The notes beneath the pieces are model-generated. The model saw only the letters and a program-made list of their open reading frames with translations. It was not told the origin of the DNA and searched no databases. This document shows, in pieces, positions 1-7,646 of a stretch of DNA of 14,046 nt. Positions within the stretch are counted from its first letter, which is position 1. Each line of letters begins with the position of its first letter. Origin of the DNA: PALSA-505 sp036495485 (GTDB lineage Bacteria; Actinomycetota; Actinomycetes; Streptosporangiales; Streptosporangiaceae). The stretch spans positions 1 to 14,046 of the forward strand of contig DASXMU010000120.1 in the NCBI GenBank assembly GCA_036495485.1, read 5' to 3'. The position numbers and the translations under genes are program-made.

Positions 1-1
1 G

Positions 2-1555
<1,554 letters not shown>

Positions 1556-1560
1556 TCATG

Positions 1561-1597
1561 ACGTCCGGGCCGGCCCCGCACGGGCCGGCCCGGACGT
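1561..1597. terminator. Perfect 16-bp stem, 5-nt loop hairpin between convergent genes
   Basis: Arms 1561-1576 and 1582-1597 are exact reverse complements (starting ACGTCCGGGCC) around the loop CGCAC. It begins 5 nt after the katG stop. No T-run follows on either strand, which is common for actinobacterial terminators. Because the stem is symmetrical and the anti-sigma-factor gene ends at 1662 on the other strand, it could end transcription from both sides. The remaining ~60 bp to 1661 hold nothing else I can support. Confidence 0.8.
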
Positions 1598-1661
1598 ACC
1601 CAGCCCGGAGCATCCAGGCACCCCGGCCGTCATGCGCGCCCAAGCCGCGTTCGCTGGCCGG

Positions 1662-2600
1662 TCAGCCGGCGCTGAGCTGGGTGTGGGTGATGAGGTCGCG
1701 GTTGGTGGCGGAGCAGCTGGGCCCGGTGACCCAGACCTGACCGGCCCGGCCCGCCGTGGCTGGCAGGACGATGATCGTGGCGGGCTGTCCCTGGTAGCGC
1801 GCTTCGTCTACGAGGAGCGGCTGCAGCCCACCGGTGACGAGCCGCACGCAGGACTGAAGCTGGCCGCTGATGCCTGGCGCGCCCACTGAGGTGCCTGACG
1901 TGCCCGTTGAGGTTCCGTGCGGTGCAGCGGCGTTGACGGGATGGCTGGCAAGCACCGCCTGGGCCTGGCTGGCCAGCCGGCCGGGCAGGTAGCCGGTGCC
2001 GCTTTCGATGACCTGCAGCCCGGCCGCCGGCGCGGCGATACCGCCGTTCGCGATCCCCCTCTCATTGGGGGCAGCGGTCGCCGCGGACCCGTGCGCAGGC
2101 GCGCTGCCCAAGGACGACGACACGGCGTCGTTTCCGGTGTGCAGGTTGGCCAGGACGTAACCGCCGACGGCGAGGACCGCCGCGATGGCCGCAGCCGCCC
2201 GCAGTGTGGCCGGGCGCAACTGCCAGGGCCGGCCGCCGGTGCGGCCGCGCTGGCGCTGGCCGCGCCGTGGCTGGCCGGCGCCGTCCGGTACGCCGGGGCC
2301 CGGATCCGCTGTTCCCGTATCTTGGCTGGCGGCGGCGCTGGGCCGGCTGGTCAGATCCGGATTCGCGGCCCGGGTGGCGGCCTCGGCGGCCAGCGCGTTC
2401 TCCAGCCGGGCGACGAGATCGTCGGGCATCCTGGGCGGCGGCGCGCTGGCCAGCAGTTCGGTGACCTGCGCCAGGTCCTTGTCGAGGGATGCGCAACTGG
2501 AGCAGTTGCCCAGGTGTGCGCGGATCCGGGCCGAGTGGCGCCTGCCGAGCAGCCCTTCGCGGAAGTCGGCGAGGATCCCGGGATCAGGATGGCTGGCCAT
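1662..2600 (-). CDS. rsmA: Zinc-finger anti-sigma factor (RsmA-like), membrane-anchored
   Basis: 312 residues from an ATG that overlaps the sigma-factor stop by 17 bp. A purine-rich site (AGGGAGGAGGG, 2611-2621) lies about 10 nt upstream. The cytosolic N-terminus carries the zinc-binding anti-sigma motif HxxxCxxC (His29, Cys33, Cys36), which in this family clamps the cognate ECF sigma factor. A Pro/Arg/Gln-rich linker (~85-130) precedes one membrane segment (~134-153). The remaining ~155 residues should be extracytoplasmic: a Ser/Thr/Ala/Gly-rich spacer, then a compact domain with Cys251 and Cys296 that could form a disulfide. The longer open frame reaching 2810 is rejected because it would overlap the sigma gene's C-terminal region in another frame and lacks a ribosome site. 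Position directly after sigM and the zinc motif support the role. The signal sensed by the outer domain is unknown. Confidence 0.88.
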   Translation of the reverse strand: MASHPDPGILADFREGLLGRRHSARIRAHLGNCSSCASLDKDLAQVTELLASAPPPRMPDDLVARLENALAAEAATRAANPDLTSRPSAAASQDTGTADPGPGVPDGAGQPRRGQRQRGRTGGRPWQLRPATLRAAAAIAAVLAVGGYVLANLHTGNDAVSSSLGSAPAHGSAATAAPNERGIANGGIAAPAAGLQVIESGTGYLPGRLASQAQAVLASHPVNAAAPHGTSTGTSGTSVGAPGISGQLQSCVRLVTGGLQPLLVDEARYQGQPATIIVLPATAGRAGQVWVTGPSCSATNRDLITHTQLSAG

Positions 2601-3354
2601 GGCCGGTGATCCCTCCTCCCTCGGCGGCCGTGCGTTCGGCGGGTGTGCTCTGGTAGCCCGGGGCTGCCTGGTTAGCCGGGCTGGACGCGGCCGCGGCGGG
2701 CAGTGTGGCCCGCGATGGTGAGACGTGCCCGGCGCTCGTCTGGTTCCGCACCTGATCAGGAGGCCCGCCAGAATCCCGCAGATGGGCCAGGTGCGGGACG
2801 AGTTTGGCACGGCCCCTGGAGCACCGGCTCTTCACCGTGCCGGCCGATACGCCGAGCACGTCCGCCGCCATCGCGACCGGATAGCCGAGCATATCCACGA
2901 GCACGAGAGCCGCCCGCTGCTCGGCCGGGAGCACCTGCAGCGCCGCGTTCACGTCGAGCGCGGTGTCACTGTCCGACGTCGGGTCGGCGGCGGCCGGCCC
3001 GGCAGTGCGCTGGCCGAGCGCGTCGAGCATGGCCTCGTCGTCGGCCGCCGCGGTTGGCCTCGCTGCCTTGCGGCGCATCTGGTCGAGACAGGCGTTCACG
3101 ACGATCCTGTGCAGCCATGTGGTCACCGCGGCGTCGCCGCGGAAGTTCGCCGCCCGGCGGAAGGCCGAGATCATCGCCTCTTGCAGCGCGTCCGCGGCGT
3201 CGTCCGGGTCATGCAGCGTACGCAGCGCCACCGCCCAGAGCCGGTCGCGATGACGGCTGAACAGCTCACCGAACGCACCGGGATCGCCCTCGACGTGGCT
3301 GCGCAGCAGCTCGGCGTCTGACTGGCTGCTCTCGCTGGCCCGCCGGAGGTTCAG
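2584..3354 (-). CDS. sigM: ECF RNA polymerase sigma factor, SigM type (probable CTG start)
   Basis: 256 residues if translation starts at CTG 3354. Region 2 spans about 14-98: a DAELLRSHVEGDPGAFGELF start, the DPDDAADALQEA segment, then FRGDAAVTTWLHRIVVNACL, a stretch very close to Streptomyces and mycobacterial SigM. Region 4 spans about 131-190 (LPAEQR, then the helix-turn-helix around LGVSAGTVKSRCSRGR). A Pro/Ala/Ser-rich tail of ~65 residues follows. No ATG, GTG or TTG occurs in frame upstream of GTG 3231, and that GTG lies inside region 2 (it would remove 41 residues). CTG 3354 shares CTGA with the pseudokinase stop and has GCGAGG six bases upstream. SigM-type factors control envelope or oxidative stress genes; here the anti-sigma gene follows with a 17-bp overlap. 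Function is secure; the start codon is inference. Confidence 0.92.
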   Translation of the reverse strand: MNLRRASESSQSDAELLRSHVEGDPGAFGELFSRHRDRLWAVALRTLHDPDDAADALQEAMISAFRRAANFRGDAAVTTWLHRIVVNACLDQMRRKAARPTAAADDEAMLDALGQRTAGPAAADPTSDSDTALDVNAALQVLPAEQRAALVLVDMLGYPVAMAADVLGVSAGTVKSRCSRGRAKLVPHLAHLRDSGGPPDQVRNQTSAGHVSPSRATLPAAAASSPANQAAPGYQSTPAERTAAEGGGITGHGQPS

Positions 3355-3366
3355 CCTGAGCCTCGC
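3351..3366 (-). promoter_or_regulatory. Ribosome site and CTGA stop/start overlap deciding the sigM start
   Basis: On the minus strand GCGAGG (3366-3361) is followed by six bases and then CTG (3354-3352). That CTG overlaps the pseudokinase stop TGA (3353-3351) as CTGA. This is the geometry of the common ATGA coupling junction with C in place of A. It would couple sigM translation to the pseudokinase. Confidence 0.55.
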
Positions 3367-4853
3367 ACCACGATGTTGTAGATCTCCACCTGGTACTCGT
3401 TGGAGCTGCCGGTCTTGGGCGGCAGCTTGGTGATCCAGATGACGATGTACCGGCCGGTCACAGAGTGCTTGAACGTGAAGGTGTGGGTGTTGCCGACATC
3501 GTTGGCCTGCGCCACCGTGGGCAGTGACGCCCCGGCGAGCGGGGCCGGCGCCGTGGCCGAGTTGGTCACCTTGATCTGGGCGTCCGCGCCCACATTCGGG
3601 CCGAACTGCACCTGGACCTGGCTGATCTTGTCAGCCTTGCCCATGTCCAGGACGAATCCGGTGCCCTTGTGCAGACCGCCGAACACCGGGTTGCCGATGT
3701 AGTAGTCGGTGTACCAGGCCGTCGCCGGGTTCGAGTCGATGGCCAGTGCTGTCTTGCCGGGGTTGTCGTGCGCATTGGCGCTGACCGGCGTGAGCACGGT
3801 GGTCGCCGCGACGGGGGCGGCCGTGGTCTTGTGCGACTGCGGCGCGGCGGTGGAGTGGTTGTGGCTGAGCATCCAGCCGCCCACGCCGATCGCCGCGAGC
3901 ACCAGCACGATGATGATGCCGATGATCGCGCTCGTGGTCACGGCCCGCTGGCCGGGAGGGTGCTGGGTGCGCCCGTTCCGCACCCGGTCCTGGGTCTGTG
4001 CCGCCCAGCCAAAGCCGGTCTCCCGGTCGGCACCGGGCAGTGCCCGGTTCGTGGCGAAGGGATCGACCGGTGGTGGCCCGGCCGGGAGCGGTGCGGGCGT
4101 GACCTCGGCGAGAGCCTGGGCCAGCAGGGCGGGGGTAGTCAGCGGCGGCCGGTCCCTGCGCGGCCGCTGGAACAGCGCCTCACAGGCGACCGCATCGATC
4201 GCGGCCGGCACGCCCGCCCGGACCTGCCGCGGGCTGCAGGGCAGCCCCTCGGCCATCGGTGCGGGTGGCAGGGAGGTGTTCTCCACGCCCGCCCAGTGGC
4301 CGGTCAGCGTGGCGTACAGCAGCTTGCCCAGCCCCTGGGTGTCGGTCAGTGCGGGGGCAGCGGAGGAGATGTTGGCCAGCGCGGCGTCGATGCCGAGGCC
4401 GGTGAGCTTCACCCCGCCGCCTGACGTCCAGCGCAGTGAGTCCGGGGTGAGGCAGAGGTGAGCGAGCCCGGCCGCGTGCGCCCCGGCCAGCGCCTGGGAC
4501 GCCTCGGTGATGAGAGTGACACCCTGGCCTGGATCGAGCGGGCCGTTGCCGAGCAGGTCGTCGAGCGAGTGGCCGACCACCCACTCCATCACGATGTAGG
4601 CCCGGTCGCCGCCGTGCTCCACATCGAACACCTGGGCAAGCCGGGAGTCGGTGAGCCTGCTGGCCGCGCGGGCCGCGCTGACGACCTCGGGAATCCGCGG
4701 GAAATCCGGTGCGAAGGTGAGCACGGTGACAGGACGGGCGAGCGTCTCGTCGATCGCCTTCCAGGCCGCCCAGCCCCCGGCAGCACTCACCCGGTCTTCC
4801 AGCCGATAACGGTCGGCCAGCCGGGCTCCGGGCTCAGAAGTGAAGGTGCTCAT
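3351..4853 (-). CDS. Membrane pseudokinase with discoidin-like extracellular domain (MurJ regulator homologue)
   Basis: 500 residues. Residues ~10-250 have a Ser/Thr protein kinase fold (RYRLEDRV start, YIVMEWVVGHSLDDLL hinge), but the catalytic residues are replaced: the VAIK lysine position reads VTVLTF (~42-47), the HRDxKxxN loop reads HLCLTPDS (132-139), and DFG reads TGLG (151-154). It is therefore predicted to be inactive. A Pro-rich linker precedes one membrane helix (~306-328). The C-terminal ~355-497 (AIDSNPATAWYTD, then a beta-rich FVLDMG..QVQVQFG pattern) resembles an F5/8 (discoidin) carbohydrate-binding fold, placed outside the cell. In M. tuberculosis the same pseudokinase, membrane helix and outer domain are fused to MurJ (MviN), where PknB phosphorylation recruits FhaA. 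A regulatory role towards the MurJ encoded just upstream is inferred. ATG 4853 is the only start that fits; its ribosome site is weak. Confidence 0.9.
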   Translation of the reverse strand: MSTFTSEPGARLADRYRLEDRVSAAGGWAAWKAIDETLARPVTVLTFAPDFPRIPEVVSAARAASRLTDSRLAQVFDVEHGGDRAYIVMEWVVGHSLDDLLGNGPLDPGQGVTLITEASQALAGAHAAGLAHLCLTPDSLRWTSGGGVKLTGLGIDAALANISSAAPALTDTQGLGKLLYATLTGHWAGVENTSLPPAPMAEGLPCSPRQVRAGVPAAIDAVACEALFQRPRRDRPPLTTPALLAQALAEVTPAPLPAGPPPVDPFATNRALPGADRETGFGWAAQTQDRVRNGRTQHPPGQRAVTTSAIIGIIIVLVLAAIGVGGWMLSHNHSTAAPQSHKTTAAPVAATTVLTPVSANAHDNPGKTALAIDSNPATAWYTDYYIGNPVFGGLHKGTGFVLDMGKADKISQVQVQFGPNVGADAQIKVTNSATAPAPLAGASLPTVAQANDVGNTHTFTFKHSVTGRYIVIWITKLPPKTGSSNEYQVEIYNIVVRGSG

Positions 4854-4857
4854 ACGT

Positions 4858-4871
4858 CGCTCTCGAGAGCG
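4858..4871. repeat. 14-bp perfect palindrome at the pseudokinase start
   Basis: CGCTCTCGAGAGCG equals its own reverse complement. It ends 4 bp before the ATG (4853) and contains the only purine-rich stretch (GAGAGCG) that could act as ribosome site, so a bound protein or an RNA hairpin here could affect initiation. No function is shown. Confidence 0.5.
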
Positions 4872-4957
4872 GGGCCAGCCCTCGTCGCTCCTTCCGAGCC
4901 CCAGCAGATGACCATACCGGCGATGCGGTAGTCAGTACGTGCTGGACACCATGCTAG

Positions 4958-4984
4958 GACGTAAGCGGCGTCATCTGGAGTTGC
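4958..4984 (-). promoter_or_regulatory. Weak candidate ECF-type promoter for the pseudokinase-sigM-anti-sigma operon
   Basis: On the minus strand GCAAC (4984-4980) is separated by 18 bases from CGTC (4961-4958). ECF factors of the SigM/SigE type use GGAAC-like -35 and CGTC/CGTT-like -10 boxes, so this could allow autoregulation. One -35 mismatch and a spacer at the long limit make it tentative. The rest of the 4854-5123 gap shows no gene. Confidence 0.22.
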
Positions 4985-5059
4985 CGCCCATCGCAGCGAG
5001 CAAACCGTTATCCGTCAGCGCCACGAATTCACCGGCACGCACCAGGGATTTCATCTGTC

Positions 5060-5075
5060 CCGGATATATATCCGG
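5060..5075. repeat. 16-bp perfect AT-cored palindrome between murJ and the pseudokinase gene
   Basis: CCGGATATATATCCGG is fully self-complementary and stands out by its eight-base AT core in otherwise GC-rich DNA. It lies 48 bp past the murJ stop and about 207 bp before the pseudokinase start. It could be an operator for a dimeric regulator, or form a 6-bp stem with a 4-nt loop as a weak terminator. Confidence 0.6.
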
Positions 5076-5123
5076 ACGGTCAGTTGACACGGCTGCTCCC
5101 ACTGGTTTCACGATTCCCGGGCG

Positions 5124-7646
5124 TTACCGCTGGGGACGTCCTGGCGGGCCGCTGCCACGCCGCTGCGGAGGGCGGGGCTGGACCGCGGCCGGGCGGCGGC
5201 CACCACCGAACCGTGCCCCGACCGTGGCCAGCAGCTGGGAGACCTCCCCGATCCGCAGGGATCTGGCGAACAGCACGTAGAGCAGCAGCCCGCCACCGCC
5301 GCCGACCACCACTGTGGCCAGGCCGTAGGTGAAGCCCGGATGGAAGACCACGCCGATCGTGAAGGTCATCTCGAGTGCGAACATGGCCGGCGGGATGGCC
5401 GCGACGTGCATCTTGACCAGGCTCCGCGTGATCGCCCGCCCGTCCAGGCTGCCCACCCGGCGGATGAGCAGCCGCCAGGCCACGATGGTGCCGACGAAGT
5501 TCGCGATGCCGAAGCCGGCCGCGAGCCCCTCGTCGACCTGGCCTGGCGGCAGCACGTTCCACGCGATCAGGTTCACCACGACGTTGGTCGTCATGGTGAT
5601 CAGCCCGATGAAACAGGGCGTGCGGCTGTCGCGCAGCGAGTAGAAGACCCGCAGCAGGAGCTGGAACGTCATGTAGGGGACCAGCCCGAGCGAGAACACC
5701 GCGAACACCTGGCCGATGTAGTCCGCACCCGAGACCGAGGTGCTGCCGTGCCCGAACAGCATCTCGGCGAGCGGCCCGCCGAGCACGGCGAGCAGCAGCG
5801 AGGCGGGCACCACGATCACCGCCGACAGCCGGATGCCGGTGGAGAAGTCCGCCCGGACCCGGGAGTAGCGGCGGGCTGAGGCGTGCGCACTCATCCGGGG
5901 CAGCAGCGCGGTGATCACCGAGATGCCGACGATCGCGTAGGGCATCTGGAACAGCAGGTAGGCGTATTGGTACGAGGAGTACCCCGCGCCCGGATCGCCC
6001 ACGGAGACCGCGCCGGCTATCACCAGCGTGGAGAAGAACGTGACCTGCGTGGTCATCACATAGCCAGCCAGCCAGCCGGCCAGCCGGCCGATCTCGGCCA
6101 CCTCTTCGCGGCGGAAGCCAAACGTCGGTCTGGGCCGGAAGCCGGCCCGCACCAGCGCGGGGAGAAGCGCGATCGTCTGGGCGATGATGCCAAGGGTGGT
6201 GCCGACGCCGAGCAGCTTGACCGCGCCGGGGGAGACGTTGCTGGGCGTGCGCCCGAAGCCCTCGATGGACAGGTACAGCAGCATGACCAGGATCACCACG
6301 ATGTTGTTGATCACTGGTGTCCACATCGGGGCGGCGAACCGGCCACGGGCGTTCAGGATCGCCCCGGCCAGCGCGCTCATCCCGTAGAAGAAGATCTGCG
6401 GGATGAAGAAGTACGCGAACACCACCGTCACGTGGTGTTCCGCGCCGGGCAGCTCGCTCGCGTACAGATCCACGATCAGCGCTGCGCCGAGCGTGGCAAC
6501 CAGCGTGATCGCGCCGAGGGCGATCACGCCGAGGGTGAAGATCCGCTGGAAGTACCCTTCGCCACGATCGGAGTCCCGCTTGGCGGCGGTGACCAGCAGC
6601 GGCACGACCACGCTGGTGAGGATGCCGCCGAGCATGAGGTTGTAGACCACGTTCGGCAGCGTGTTGGCGGTGTTGTAGGCGTTGCCGAGGGTGCGGTCGC
6701 CGATCGCGTAGGCGAGCATGAGGGCGCTCAGGAAGCCCGTCAGCCTGGAGGCGAGCGTGCCGAGCGCCATCCCGCCGCTGGCCCGCAGCAGGGTGCTGTC
6801 GCTCTCGCTGGTGGTGGTGGTGGTGGCCGTGGGGGGGCGCCGCGGCGCCCTCGGCCCCCAGGCGGGCTGACCGTAGGGACGGGCCGGTGTCCCGGGATGG
6901 TGCGGCTGCCGGTACGGCTCACCGGGTGCCCGCGCGCCCTGGCCGGGAGTGTGTGGTGGCTGGCCGGGGGCATAGGGCGGCTGCCCGGGGGGGCCAGGCG
7001 CCCGGACCGCCGGACCCGGTGGCTGCGCGGCCGTGCGCGCGCCCTGGGCGGGTGCCTGGACGGCCTGCCCGCCCCGGCCTCCCGGCACGTACGGCGGCTG
7101 CCCGGCGTCGCGCGGCGGCGGCCCCGGCGGGCGGGTGGCCTGCCCCGGTGGGCGTGGATCCTGCCCGGTGCCGCGGGGGGCATGCCCCGGCGCCCGCAGC
7201 GGCTGCCTGCTGGCGGGTGGGTCCTGTCCCTGCTGGCGCGTGGGCGGCCCTGGCGCCCGCGGATCCTCTCCCGCTGGCCGTGGCGGCTGCCAGGGGGTCC
7301 GCCGCTGGTGCTGGCCGGAGTCAGGATCCCATGGCTGTTGCCCGGGGCCGCGGGACGGCTGTGACGGCCCGCCGGTGTGCCGCCCCTGGTCGGATCCTCT
7401 GGCCGGGGAAGGCGGCTGCTGCTCCGGCCAGTCCGGCGGTGCCCAGACCGGCCGGCGGGTGCCGTCGGGTGGATTTCCGGCTGGAAAAGCTCCGTCGGGT
7501 GGATTTCCGGCTGAAGAAGCACGGTCCGGTGGCACGCCTGCCCCGTCCGGGGGCAGCACGAAGTGACCAGACGGCTTGCTGTGGCGCGGGTAATCCCCAC
7601 GGCCGTTGTCAGCGGCGCGCCCGGCCCCGTGCGTCGGCGTACTCAT
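5124..7646 (-). CDS. murJ: Lipid II flippase MurJ (MviN) with long Pro-rich N-terminal extension
   Basis: 840 residues. MurJ is a MOP-superfamily inner-membrane protein that flips lipid-linked peptidoglycan precursor to the outer face. The flippase core runs from about 283 (LLRASGGMALGTLASRLTGF) to about 800 with roughly 14 hydrophobic helices, including LPNVVYNLMLGGILTSVVVPLL. A short basic/Pro-rich tail follows. Residues 1-280 are a disordered Pro/Gly/Gln/Arg-rich cytosolic extension with PPGQPPYAPGQ-like and GNPPDG repeats, unlike E. coli MurJ (~510 residues). Start ATG 7646 is chosen for its strong site GGAGG (7657-7653) six bases upstream; it overlaps the DUF6049 stop by 38 bp, so the two are likely translationally coupled. 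The open frame extends to 7775 without support. The pseudokinase domain fused to mycobacterial MurJ is absent here and encoded separately downstream. Confidence 0.95.
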   Translation of the reverse strand: MSTPTHGAGRAADNGRGDYPRHSKPSGHFVLPPDGAGVPPDRASSAGNPPDGAFPAGNPPDGTRRPVWAPPDWPEQQPPSPARGSDQGRHTGGPSQPSRGPGQQPWDPDSGQHQRRTPWQPPRPAGEDPRAPGPPTRQQGQDPPASRQPLRAPGHAPRGTGQDPRPPGQATRPPGPPPRDAGQPPYVPGGRGGQAVQAPAQGARTAAQPPGPAVRAPGPPGQPPYAPGQPPHTPGQGARAPGEPYRQPHHPGTPARPYGQPAWGPRAPRRPPTATTTTTSESDSTLLRASGGMALGTLASRLTGFLSALMLAYAIGDRTLGNAYNTANTLPNVVYNLMLGGILTSVVVPLLVTAAKRDSDRGEGYFQRIFTLGVIALGAITLVATLGAALIVDLYASELPGAEHHVTVVFAYFFIPQIFFYGMSALAGAILNARGRFAAPMWTPVINNIVVILVMLLYLSIEGFGRTPSNVSPGAVKLLGVGTTLGIIAQTIALLPALVRAGFRPRPTFGFRREEVAEIGRLAGWLAGYVMTTQVTFFSTLVIAGAVSVGDPGAGYSSYQYAYLLFQMPYAIVGISVITALLPRMSAHASARRYSRVRADFSTGIRLSAVIVVPASLLLAVLGGPLAEMLFGHGSTSVSGADYIGQVFAVFSLGLVPYMTFQLLLRVFYSLRDSRTPCFIGLITMTTNVVVNLIAWNVLPPGQVDEGLAAGFGIANFVGTIVAWRLLIRRVGSLDGRAITRSLVKMHVAAIPPAMFALEMTFTIGVVFHPGFTYGLATVVVGGGGGLLLYVLFARSLRIGEVSQLLATVGARFGGGRRPAAVQPRPPQRRGSGPPGRPQR
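6809..6837. repeat. (TGG)6 microsatellite and adjacent G7 run within murJ
   Basis: Plus strand: six TGG units (6809-6826), then after CCG T a run of seven G (6831-6837). In murJ these encode a five-Thr stretch and a Pro pair just before the first membrane helix (~residues 271-278). The tri-nucleotide tract is frame-neutral; slippage in the G7 run would shift frame ahead of the flippase core. Confidence 0.7.
7462..7521. repeat. Two tandem 30-bp repeats within murJ
   Basis: Copies at 7462-7491 and 7492-7521 share their first 22 bases and differ at only a few of the last eight. On the protein they give a ten-residue repeat containing GNPPDG in the Pro-rich extension. The period is a multiple of three, so copy-number changes keep frame. 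A degenerate third unit may follow. Confidence 0.75.

Noticed and set aside
1917..2609. 230-codon plus-strand open frame opposite the anti-sigma gene
   Set aside because: Gly/Arg/Ala-rich shadow; the minus-strand reading has HxxxCxxC, a membrane helix and a ribosome site.
2601..2810. Longer anti-sigma-factor reading starting at 2810
   Set aside because: The extra ~70 residues are Arg/Pro-rich, overlap the sigma gene in another frame and lack a ribosome site; ATG 2600 has one.
2584..3231. SigM starting at GTG 3231
   Set aside because: It would cut into conserved region 2; strong SigM similarity continues upstream in the same frame to the CTG junction.
3669..4424. Plus-strand open frames opposite the pseudokinase gene
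   Set aside because: Two overlapping frames with low-complexity Gly/Arg translations; antisense artefacts of high GC.
5084..5089. Plus-strand TTGACA as a -35 box
   Set aside because: No -10-like sequence at 16-18 bp and no plus-strand gene downstream; it would only read antisense into murJ.
5883..7364. 493-codon open frame on the plus strand opposite murJ
   Set aside because: Composition is a His/Arg/Gly/Asp-rich shadow of the GC-biased murJ codons, with no recognisable domain; murJ on the other strand is a clear family member.
7462..7521. Tandem repeats as a CRISPR array
   Set aside because: Only two directly abutting, in-frame copies without spacers, inside a coding gene.
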